Source: Anaeroplasma bactoclasticum | GTDB lineage: Bacteria; Bacillota_I; Bacilli_A; ML615J-28; CAG-313 | DNA length: 57,196 nt | Direction of reading: 5' to 3' | Assembly (NCBI GenBank): GCA_023667245.1 | Contig: JAMPAL010000007.1 | Span: forward strand, 1-57,196 | In this document: positions 1 through 7,190 of the stretch, one piece after another | How the letters are laid out: every line of letters begins with the position of its first letter | Position numbering within the stretch: position 1 is the stretch's first letter | Position numbers and translations under genes: made by a program | The notes under the pieces: generated by a model | The model's input: only the letters and a program-made list of their open reading frames with translations | Told to the model about the DNA's origin: nothing | Database searches by the model: none

Positions 1-1312
1 TTGGGGTTGATTCTGCATATTTACTGTTTAATCCTGGATCTCTTGCGACGATAAATACAGCATTGGCAACTGCTCGTTCATGACCATCTGATGGCCGGTT
101 GATAATCTCAAATTCACCATCTCGATTTCTTACAAATAAGTTTACACTACCACCACTATCTAAATTACAAGCATAAGTCGCCCCAGCAAGACGCATCAAT
201 TCACCTGCCTCAAATAAAGTTACTCCCACTTTTTGATCAAATGGTGTTCCTTTGCCATCTACGCACATCATAATTAATGATCCATCTGCTTTATATCCAA
301 GTAACGTTCTTGGGTATTTAATATATATATGTGAATCCCCTGTACTGACTGCTTGATGTTGAGTCCTTCCATCTTCTACAACATAATAATTGAATCCTAC
401 GGTATTTTGGACATTTTCCCATTCACCATTTAAATCATATTGACAAACAACTGTAGTCCCCACAACTAAATCATTTTTTAATTCTTGTTGTTTAGAGACC
501 AAATAAAATTCTTGTTGTTCTGTTGGTCTTTCTGCGGTTTCGCCTTCTTTTATATTTACAATTGTGCCCTTTAAAAATAGACTACCTTCATCAGATTTTC
601 TATATAAATCATAATGTCCTATATATACTGTATAATCTGTTAAATCCAATTGTTGATAAATATCCTTTGTCAATAAAGTAATACCATTGGCATCTACAAC
701 TTGATTTACTTGGGTAATCTCATACTCTTTTTCCTGATGAGTATAAATATGCAAAGTCATATTACTATCTATAGTAGGCAGTCCCATTTGATAACTATTA
801 TCTTCATTTACGCCAAAAACGCCTCTATGCACTGCTGGAATACCATTGGGTCTAAGTACAAATCCTTCTTGAACAAATACATTTGTTGGTTCTTTGGTAT
901 TTGTTGAGGATGCATCTTTGTAGAAATCACCATTTACACCCGCTAAAACAATCCATCCAGGATGACTTTTTTCATACTCTTTGGCCATCAGTGTAGGTTC
1001 TTTTAGACTCCAATTATCTGTGCTATTGGGTCCATATACAACTGTTTTATATGTATTTGTGCTATTTGCGTTACACTCTACCCATTGAACTGTATTGTCG
1101 TTCCACTCACCCCTAGTACTATCACCATTAAATAGTGTTTTTACAATCTCTTTATGTAGGGTTACCCCACTATCTATATTGCTATTGATCACTTCTTCTA
1201 CAGGCTTTACATAATTAGATTCTATTTTAGCAAATACATTTGACTTTCCAATATTGTTGCCTATAATAAATAGAAATCCAATGATATAAAACGAACAAAA
1301 TATCTTTTTCAT
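1..1312 (-). CDS. Phosphodiester glycosidase (NAGPA/DUF2233-like) secreted protein, 3' end cut by window
   Basis: This is an open frame of about 437 codons read leftward from an ATG at 1310-1312, with no stop before the window edge, so the C-terminus is missing. The N-terminus (MKKIFCSFYIIGFLFIIG) is a signal peptide. The last 100 visible residues carry the family pattern of NAGPA-type phosphodiester glycosidases: AGATYACNLDSGGSVNLFV followed by a PSDGHERAVANAVFI block. GVNGDFY is seen earlier. The family is related to the enzyme that uncovers GlcNAc-1-phosphodiester-linked mannose; bacterial members are secreted and thought to act on exopolysaccharide or cell-surface glycans. The substrate cannot be read from the sequence. 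It is separated from the upstream gene by a strong terminator. Confidence 0.8.
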   Translation of the reverse strand, partial: MKKIFCSFYIIGFLFIIGNNIGKSNVFAKIESNYVKPVEEVINSNIDSGVTLHKEIVKTLFNGDSTRGEWNDNTVQWVECNANSTNTYKTVVYGPNSTDNWSLKEPTLMAKEYEKSHPGWIVLAGVNGDFYKDASSTNTKEPTNVFVQEGFVLRPNGIPAVHRGVFGVNEDNSYQMGLPTIDSNMTLHIYTHQEKEYEITQVNQVVDANGITLLTKDIYQQLDLTDYTVYIGHYDLYRKSDEGSLFLKGTIVNIKEGETAERPTEQQEFYLVSKQQELKNDLVVGTTVVCQYDLNGEWENVQNTVGFNYYVVEDGRTQHQAVSTGDSHIYIKYPRTLLGYKADGSLIMMCVDGKGTPFDQKVGVTLFEAGELMRLAGATYACNLDSGGSVNLFVRNRDGEFEIINRPSDGHERAVANAVFIVARDPGLNSKYAESTP

Positions 1313-1370
1313 TATATACCTCATTTCTTTTCATTTCCCCTCATTAGTATATCATATTTTGATCATTAAA

Positions 1371-1426
1371 AAAAGAAAAACATCTTTAAATAGAACAAAA
1401 ACGTTCTAGTTTTAAAGATGTTTTTT
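1371..1426 (-). terminator. Intrinsic terminator of the Sel1-repeat gene
   Basis: Leftward, a long hairpin pairs AACATCTTTAAA with TTTAAAGATGTT and has an inner GAAC/GTTC stem. A T-rich run follows. It starts just after the stop codon at 1429. Confidence 0.85.
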
Positions 1427-1428
1427 CA

Positions 1429-2685
1429 TTAAGCTAATCTTTGAAGACGAGTCTTAGCATGCTTATTGCCTTTATCTGCAGCTTTAGTATACCATTCAAT
1501 GGCTTTTTGAACGTCTTTTTCGACACCCTTACCATATTCATAGCAACTACCTAAATTATCTTGTGCCCAGCCATTTCCTTTATTAGCAGCCTTTGTGTAC
1601 CATTCTACGGCTAATTCATAACTTTGATCTACACCATAACCATTAGCATAGCAATCACCTAGTTTATTGATAGCTCCTTCAATATTTTGTTCAGCAGCTT
1701 GTAAATACCATTCTACGGCTAATTCATAACTTTGATCTACACCATAACCATTAAAATAACAATTTCCTAAATTATATTTAGAAATATTGTGACCAGCTTC
1801 AGCAGCTTTTTGATAATATCCGAAGGCTTTGTCATAATCTTGGTCTACACCACGGCCATAATAATAGCAATCTGCTAAACGACTCATTGAATTTTTATTT
1901 CCTGCTTCTGCAGATTTTGCAAAATATTCTACTGCTTTGGCATAATCTTGTTCAACACCATCACCATAATAATAACAATTAGCCAATTTATTTTGGGCCC
2001 ATTCATTACCTGCCTCAGCGGCTTTTTCATACCATTTTACAGCTTCACCAAAATCCTTAGCTACACCATTTCCATATGCATAGCAATCACCTAAATTAGA
2101 TTGTGCCAATGCATTCCCAGCTTCAGCGGCTTTAGTATAATACATAGCGGCTTTGGTTTGGTCTACCTCAACCCCTTTACCATAATTATAACATTCACCC
2201 AAATAATAATTTGCCCAATCACTACCTTTTTCGGCAGATTGTTCGAAATAGTGCATAGCTTGTCCAAAGTCTTGTACTACCCCTTCACCACGATAATAAC
2301 AATTTGCTATGCTTTCTAGTGCATATTCTTGACCCTTATTTGCTGCTTGTCGATACCAATAAACAGCTTTTTTATAGTTTCTTGGAACACCTTGTCCAAA
2401 GTAAAAGCAATCCCCAATTGCATTTTGTGCTTCTGTATGTTCTAACATTGCAGCAAGTTCAAAATAGTATGATGCCTTTTTATCATCTTTATCAACACCA
2501 ATTCCTGCTTGATATAATTGTGCTAGTTCATATTCAGCCTCAGCAGAATCTAATCTCACTGCTTGTTCATAATAACTCACTGCTAATTCATAGTCTTGTT
2601 TCTCAAAGCATTCTTTAGCAAGTGCATATACTTGCTCTTTTGTTAACTTTGGTTCATTGTTTTCTAATGTTTCTTTTTTTGCCAT
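1429..2685 (-). CDS. Sel1-like (SLR/TPR) repeat protein
   Basis: A 418-residue soluble protein without signal peptide. After an N-terminal TPR-like helix pair it is built of about ten tandem Sel1-like repeats of 36 residues, each with a core like LGDCYAYGNGV followed by a helix ending in WYEKAAEAGN. Sel1 repeats form alpha-alpha solenoids that scaffold protein-protein interactions; partners are not predictable here. The cysteine in the CYxYG core is kept in nearly all units. The start is supported by GGTGAAGGG about 8 nt upstream, and the gene ends in its own terminator, so it is probably monocistronic. Units 8 and 9 are almost identical at DNA level (see the repeat entry), which points to recent unit duplication. 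Confidence 0.9.
   Translation of the reverse strand: MAKKETLENNEPKLTKEQVYALAKECFEKQDYELAVSYYEQAVRLDSAEAEYELAQLYQAGIGVDKDDKKASYYFELAAMLEHTEAQNAIGDCFYFGQGVPRNYKKAVYWYRQAANKGQEYALESIANCYYRGEGVVQDFGQAMHYFEQSAEKGSDWANYYLGECYNYGKGVEVDQTKAAMYYTKAAEAGNALAQSNLGDCYAYGNGVAKDFGEAVKWYEKAAEAGNEWAQNKLANCYYYGDGVEQDYAKAVEYFAKSAEAGNKNSMSRLADCYYYGRGVDQDYDKAFGYYQKAAEAGHNISKYNLGNCYFNGYGVDQSYELAVEWYLQAAEQNIEGAINKLGDCYANGYGVDQSYELAVEWYTKAANKGNGWAQDNLGSCYEYGKGVEKDVQKAIEWYTKAADKGNKHAKTRLQRLA
1598..1753. repeat. Exact 48-nt direct repeat within the Sel1 gene
   Basis: Positions 1598-1645 and 1706-1753 are identical over 48 nt. They are offset by 108 nt, exactly one 36-codon Sel1 unit, and encode the same NGYGVDQSYELAVEWY segment in two successive repeats. 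Confidence 0.9.
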
Positions 2686-2987
2686 AATTTTTTCCCTTCA
2701 CCTGTATAAATTTTCTATTTTTAGCTCCTTTTCTTTTGATGAGCCGGTTAACATTATATCATTTTTCGATTTTTTTTGAGGTGTATTTGATAATATTTTT
2801 TTATCTTTATTTTTGATTTTTTTCATAAATAAATGTACTTTTTTACATTTTATTTCCAAATATTTTTCCAAAACCTATTTCATCAATGAATGAAAAAAAT
2901 TCTTTTTTTATATATATGAATTTATCGAACTTCTTTATAACATTTATAAAAAAATTGGTTAGTAAAACCAATTTTTTTACATTTTAA
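2686..2987. other. AT-rich intergenic region with Sel1 promoter candidate and cotJC terminator
   Basis: There is no credible gene in these 302 bases. Near 2753-2762 the minus strand reads TGATATAAT, an extended -10 box for the Sel1 gene, with only a weak -35. The left end carries the terminator of the cotJ operon. The middle is low-complexity A/T sequence. Confidence 0.5.
2949..2977 (-). terminator. Intrinsic terminator of the cotJ operon
   Basis: Leftward hairpin AAATTGGTTT/AACCAATTT followed by a run of seven T, 11 nt after the CotJC stop codon. Confidence 0.85.
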
Positions 2988-3545
2988 TTAATAACCTAAT
3001 TTTTGATAGTGTTCAAGCAATTCTTTAAAACGTTGATAATGCACAATCTCACGCTGTCTTAAAAAAAGCAATGGTTGTATAACTTCTTGATTATTTGTCA
3101 TTCGAATTAGATTTTCATATACAGCACGTGCTTTTTGTTCTGCTGCCATATCCTCTACAATATTGGCAATCACATCACCTGTGGATGACATATATGCAGT
3201 AGTGTAGGGTTCCCCTGTTGGTGTTTGTGGAAAAACATCTTTTCCATGTTCTGCATAATATCCTGCTAAGCCTGCTGCTTTCAATTCATCTATGGTTGCA
3301 TCTTTCATCAACATATGAATCATCGTTTGCAGCATCTCAATGTGAGCTAATTCCTCAATTCCAATGTCATTTAACAAACTTCTTCCATAGTCATCTGGCA
3401 TAGTAATCCGTTGATTCAAATATCGAATTGCAGCATTAAGTTCTCCTTGTGGACCACCATATTGACTAACTAGCAATTTAGCCATATTCAAATCCTTTTT
3501 CGTAATATGAAGTGGATATTCTAGTAATTTTAAATATTCAACCAT
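2988..3545 (-). CDS. cotJC: CotJC-like spore coat protein (manganese catalase family)
   Basis: A 185-residue protein matching CotJC and short Mn-catalases. It has an N-terminal segment PLHITKKDLNMAKLLVSQYG, QYGGPQGELNAAIRYLNQR, then EELAHIEMLQTMIHML and a C-terminal RQREIVHYQRF. The Glu/His pairs in ExxH (EELAH, REIVH) are the expected di-metal ligands. I start at the ATG at 3543-3545, which has GGGGGAG 8 nt upstream; a longer reading would run into the preceding gene. It lies 2 nt downstream of the CotJA-CotJB fusion, the order known from Bacillus cotJABC. In sporulating species CotJC is a coat protein; in other Bacillota such proteins may act in peroxide defence. Which applies here is not settled by this window. 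Confidence 0.85.
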   Translation of the reverse strand: MVEYLKLLEYPLHITKKDLNMAKLLVSQYGGPQGELNAAIRYLNQRITMPDDYGRSLLNDIGIEELAHIEMLQTMIHMLMKDATIDELKAAGLAGYYAEHGKDVFPQTPTGEPYTTAYMSSTGDVIANIVEDMAAEQKARAVYENLIRMTNNQEVIQPLLFLRQREIVHYQRFKELLEHYQKLGY

Positions 3546-3547
3546 GA

Positions 3548-3958
3548 TTATTTCTCCCCCGCAAAAGGCCAGTTGTGTTCCCAAACCCAGTTTTTAGTTA
3601 AATTGTATTTGGACTCCAATGTCAATGGCCCTTCCTTTCTTTCAATTTCTTCTTTCATTTTTCTAAACTCTTCTAAATATTTATTGAAAAGTTCTTTTAC
3701 CACAACATCATCTGGATGAACATCTAGATAAAGTTGCAAATCAATCATAGCAAACAAGAACGCTCTAAGTAACACTTTAGGATCTTTTTCATCTAATTTT
3801 TTAGATACATAATTAGCAAAAGGGTCATAAAGTGCTACATCCATATTTCCTTTTGACAAACCCTCTACTGCTAATGCAAACTTAACACTTGCCCTTTGAT
3901 TATTGGTAAGTTCTTGATTCAAATGATTGAGATCAAAATAATTAATGTGATTTTGCAT
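3548..3958 (-). CDS. CotJA-CotJB fusion protein
   Basis: A 136-residue protein whose C-terminal part is CotJB: LLRAFLFAMIDLQLYLDVHP, then DD, a central helix, EGPLTLESKYN and a Trp-rich tail WVWEHNWPFAGE. Residues about 28-55 (ALAVEGLSKGNMDVALYDPF) resemble the short CotJA protein, whose core is a Gly-Asn/Thr-x-x-x-x-Leu-Tyr-x-Pro motif. In Bacillus these are separate genes cotJA and cotJB; here they appear joined in one frame. The ATG has GGGAGGAG a few bases upstream. It is followed 2 nt later by cotJC, so the locus keeps the cotJABC order. The CotJB part is clear; the CotJA assignment is an inference from a short motif. Confidence 0.7.
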   Translation of the reverse strand: MQNHINYFDLNHLNQELTNNQRASVKFALAVEGLSKGNMDVALYDPFANYVSKKLDEKDPKVLLRAFLFAMIDLQLYLDVHPDDVVVKELFNKYLEEFRKMKEEIERKEGPLTLESKYNLTKNWVWEHNWPFAGEK

Positions 3959-3994
3959 ATTCTTTCTCCTCCCTTATTAAAATATGTCATTATG

Positions 3995-4031
3995 AAAAAA
4001 AAGAATGGGCTTATCGTAAGATTACCCATTC
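3995..4031 (-). terminator. Terminator overlapping the end of murB
   Basis: Leftward stem GAATGGGT/GCCCATTC followed by eight T. The left arm lies in the last codons of murB and the TAA stop is in the loop. Confidence 0.85.
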
Positions 4032-4913
4032 ACATTCTAACTGAATATGCTTTTCATGTAGTGCTTTTTGTTGAATAAATTCTATCAAATCCATCATATC
4101 TTGAAAGGTGGCCTCTTTCTCATTCACTAAAAAATTGGCATGCTTATAACTAATTCTTGCATCGTGCACAGCATAGCCTCTAAGACCAAGCGTGTCGATC
4201 ACTTCCCACGCCTTTCTTGTTGGTGTGTTTTTAAAAGTAGAACCTGCCGTATTTTGACCAATTGGTTGCGTTTCCTTTCGATTTTTTTTATATGTAATCA
4301 TTTTTTCTAAAGGCAACTGAGCTGAAACAGCTTTATCTACACAAAAAATAGCTTCAATAATGATGCCATGTTTTTCCTGAAATATACTTTTTCGATAGCC
4401 AAACTGACAATCTTTTTTACTATAAGTCTTGAGTTTGCCATCTTCTAAATACGTGACTTCCTGAATCAAATTGGCAATTTCTTCATGGTATGCCCCCGCA
4501 TTCATATAAATCAGTCCTCCAATGGAACCAGGAATGGTAGATAAAAACTCCATTTTTGTATATCCTAGTTTAGACAAATGCCTGGCCAAATGGACCCCAG
4601 TTAGACCAGCTCCTACTTGAAATACTCCAGGTTTTAATTCAATTATGCGATTTAAGTACTCAAGTGAGATTATAATTGTTTCAAAAGTTTCATCGCTTGC
4701 TAAAATATTTGATCCTTTACCAATGATAAAATAAGGCAATTGTTTTTCTAAAATGTACTTCATAGCCTGAACCAAATGATCCAAAGTATGAGGTATATAT
4801 AAACACTTGATTTTACCCCCAATTTTGAGTGTAGTTAAATCTTTAAAGGATTTGTGTGTAACAATATCCCCTAGTTGGAATTGATTGATATATGTTATAA
4901 ATGATGGCAACAA
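4011..4913 (-). CDS. murB: UDP-N-acetylenolpyruvoylglucosamine reductase MurB
   Basis: A 300-residue flavoenzyme that reduces UDP-GlcNAc-enolpyruvate to UDP-MurNAc with NADPH, in the cytoplasmic phase of peptidoglycan synthesis. FAD-binding motifs GKGSNILASDE and IPGSIGGLIYMNAGAYHEE are present. So are YRKSIF, the catalytic-serine motif QNTAGSTFKN and the C-terminal ECEW with the late catalytic Glu. The length fits the short type II enzymes. The start is TTG at 4911-4913: AGGAGG sits 7 nt upstream, inside the end of murG, and no ATG fits. It follows murG by 3 nt and is the last gene of ftsW-murG-murB. Confidence 0.95.
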   Translation of the reverse strand: MLPSFITYINQFQLGDIVTHKSFKDLTTLKIGGKIKCLYIPHTLDHLVQAMKYILEKQLPYFIIGKGSNILASDETFETIIISLEYLNRIIELKPGVFQVGAGLTGVHLARHLSKLGYTKMEFLSTIPGSIGGLIYMNAGAYHEEIANLIQEVTYLEDGKLKTYSKKDCQFGYRKSIFQEKHGIIIEAIFCVDKAVSAQLPLEKMITYKKNRKETQPIGQNTAGSTFKNTPTRKAWEVIDTLGLRGYAVHDARISYKHANFLVNEKEATFQDMMDLIEFIQQKALHEKHIQLECEWVILR

Positions 4914-4916
4914 ATT

Positions 4917-5987
4917 TTATTCCTCCTTATTTAAATAAACTTCAATATGTTTCATAAATGTCTTCACAACAGGTGGTGGAGAATATCTGTTCAAATTGTG
5001 CTTAATCGCATCATACTGCTGCTCTAGTTTTAAAATCCATGAAAATAAGCCCTCTTTTGTTAACTCTTGCTCATCTACTAAGCAAATTAGATTTTGTTCT
5101 GAAAAATTTTTAGCATTAAAGTATTGATGGTTTTTGGTAACATGTGGTGATGGAACCACAAGTGATACACTTTTTGTACCAAGTATTTCAAACAAGGTTG
5201 TAGAACCTGCTCTAGAAACAACAATTCCCGCTTGTTTGAGTAACGCTAACATATGAGATGTATAGGGCAATACTTGATAATGGTATCCAGGTTTTAATTG
5301 TTCTTTTACATGTTGATAATATTTTTTTCCTGTAATGAGTGTTGTTGTATATGCATGAGATGCTTCATGATTTAAAAAAGCAACTGCTTCTTGATTTATA
5401 CAAGCCGATCCCAGACTACCAGAAGTAATTAAAATATTTGATTTAGCCTGATAACAAGATGAAGGTGCCTCTAAGGCAATATCATATCTAGGGTTCCCTA
5501 TGCAAACTACTTTATCTTTATATTGTGAAGGGATGTTGGTATTTGGAAAAGTTGTTAATATTTTATCCGCCTTTTTCAGCACCAAGCGATTCGCAAATCC
5601 AACAATACTATTTTGCTCATGCACAATGGTTGGAATATGACAAGCTTGACTTGCCAATATGGTGATGCCACTTACATATCCTCCCATACCAATAGATAGT
5701 AGTACAGATTTTTGGCGAATTATTTTTTTCATTTGTTGATAACTATGATAGTTAACTATACAATTTTTAGGTAATTTCATTACATTTTTTGGTATACCAT
5801 AAACATGAAAATAGTACACCTCATCAATATATACATGATGTTTTAAAATATCCAAGTCTTCTTCTTTTTGAGTAGCAAAAAAGATAATATGTAGATGAGG
5901 ATAAGTTTGCTTTACTTGTTGAATAAAAGAAAGGGCTGGATAGATATGTCCTAATGTTCCTCCACCAGAAAATAAAATTGATGCCAT
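4917..5987 (-). CDS. murG: UDP-GlcNAc:lipid I GlcNAc transferase MurG
   Basis: A 356-residue GT28 glycosyltransferase that adds GlcNAc to lipid I to make lipid II on the inner face of the membrane. The N-terminal glycine-rich loop reads SGGGTLGHIYPALS, GMGGYVSG and HEQNSIVGFANR follow, and the C-terminal domain holds SGSLGSACIN and VSRAGSTTLFEILG. The usual GGTGGH of the first loop is GGTLGH here, an unusual Gly-to-Leu change. Its ATG overlaps the ftsW stop by one base (TAATG), so the two are translationally coupled. Confidence 0.95.
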   Translation of the reverse strand: MASILFSGGGTLGHIYPALSFIQQVKQTYPHLHIIFFATQKEEDLDILKHHVYIDEVYYFHVYGIPKNVMKLPKNCIVNYHSYQQMKKIIRQKSVLLSIGMGGYVSGITILASQACHIPTIVHEQNSIVGFANRLVLKKADKILTTFPNTNIPSQYKDKVVCIGNPRYDIALEAPSSCYQAKSNILITSGSLGSACINQEAVAFLNHEASHAYTTTLITGKKYYQHVKEQLKPGYHYQVLPYTSHMLALLKQAGIVVSRAGSTTLFEILGTKSVSLVVPSPHVTKNHQYFNAKNFSEQNLICLVDEQELTKEGLFSWILKLEQQYDAIKHNLNRYSPPPVVKTFMKHIEVYLNKEE

Positions 5988-7099
5988 TAATCCACCATTC
6001 CTTGCTCCGTATACTGACTAATATTGATGACTAAACCTAAAAATACGAGTGTCAAAACCAAACTAGATCCCCCATAAGAAATAATGGGTAAAGTAATACC
6101 TGTAACAGGTAATAATCCAATGACTACACCTATATTGATAAATACTTGTACAAATAGGGATAATCCTATACCAAGCGATAAAAACTTTAAATACAAATCA
6201 TCTATGTTTACCGATATTTTGACTATTTTGATACATAAGAATAAAAATAGACCAAGCAAAATGACACCACCAATTAATCCTAATTCTTCACAAACAATAG
6301 CAAAAATAAAGTCGTTTTGTGGCTCCGGCAAAAAAAAGTGTTTTTGCATACTTTTATTATATCCTAAACCAAAAAGTCCACTTGGTGCAATAGCAAATAA
6401 GGCTTGAATACCTTGAAATCCACTACCTAAAGGATCACTCCATGGATCTAAAAAAGCAAAAATACGTGTAAGACGATAAGGAGCACTGGCAATTAAAGCA
6501 ATCAACCCCACTACACCTAGTCCAATTAAAATCAGAAAATATTTCCATTTTCCTCCCGCATTAAAAAGCAATAGGATACTAGATAAAACAAGGACGAGCC
6601 CTGTACCAAAATCAGGTTGCAACATAATTAAACCAAATGAAGAAACAATTAAAAACAATACTTGAATAAATGGCCAAGGTTTTTGTAAATCTTTATGATG
6701 ACGCGATAAATATTTAGATAAGAGAAGGATAATGGATAATTTCATAAATTCTGATGGTTGAATGGAAAAAGAACCTATACCAATCCAAGATCTTGCTCCA
6801 CCTCTTACTCTCCCAATTCCAGGTATCAATACCAAAATAAGCAGCACTAAAGAGATGATATATATAACTGTTGTTGCTTTAAATACTTTTCGAATATCTA
6901 AATGAATGACCAAAAACATAAGGGCAACACCCACAATGGCAAAAATACATTGTCTTTTCAAAAAATAAGCTTTATCATTATATTTATACAATGCCACAAT
7001 GTTGCTTGCACTATAGACCATAAAAAGGCCAAAAACAACCAAAAGGAGTACTACAATTAAAATACTATAATCTATCTTATGTTTCTTCAAGATTATCAC
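5987..7099 (-). CDS. ftsW: SEDS-family lipid II polymerase, FtsW-like
   Basis: A 370-residue membrane protein with about ten TM segments. It has the SEDS motifs: FMVYSAS near the N-terminus, ARSWIGIGSFSIQPSEFMKL, LQPDFGTGLVL, QNDFIFAIVCEELGL and PVTGITLPIISYGGSS near the end. SEDS proteins polymerise lipid II into glycan strands with a class B PBP. I favour FtsW over RodA or SpoVE because the gene heads ftsW-murG-murB, although SpoVE shares this context in Bacillus. The reading frame opens with GTG at 7097-7099, but a TTG nine bases downstream with GGGTGA just ahead of it is an equally likely start. Confidence 0.88.
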   Translation of the reverse strand: MIILKKHKIDYSILIVVLLLVVFGLFMVYSASNIVALYKYNDKAYFLKRQCIFAIVGVALMFLVIHLDIRKVFKATTVIYIISLVLLILVLIPGIGRVRGGARSWIGIGSFSIQPSEFMKLSIILLLSKYLSRHHKDLQKPWPFIQVLFLIVSSFGLIMLQPDFGTGLVLVLSSILLLFNAGGKWKYFLILIGLGVVGLIALIASAPYRLTRIFAFLDPWSDPLGSGFQGIQALFAIAPSGLFGLGYNKSMQKHFFLPEPQNDFIFAIVCEELGLIGGVILLGLFLFLCIKIVKISVNIDDLYLKFLSLGIGLSLFVQVFINIGVVIGLLPVTGITLPIISYGGSSLVLTLVFLGLVINISQYTEQGMVD

Positions 7100-7140
7100 C
7101 CATTCATTTTATGAAACGATATGTCCATCTATGACTAAAA

Positions 7141-7172
7141 GAAAAAGAGATGATATTTTCATATCACCTCTT
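7141..7172 (-). terminator. Terminator of the secreted peptidase-like gene
   Basis: Leftward hairpin AAGAGGTGATAT gaaa ATATCATCTCTT followed by a T-rich run, 19 nt after the stop at 7191. Confidence 0.8.
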
Positions 7173-7190
7173 CTATTATATAATTTATAT

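Noticed and set aside
1429-2685. Periodic repeats looking like a CRISPR or satellite array, and rightward frames inside them
   Set aside because: The period is 108 nt, the units diverge and they encode Sel1 repeats on the minus strand. The opposite-strand frames at 2101-2618 are shadows without ribosome binding sites.
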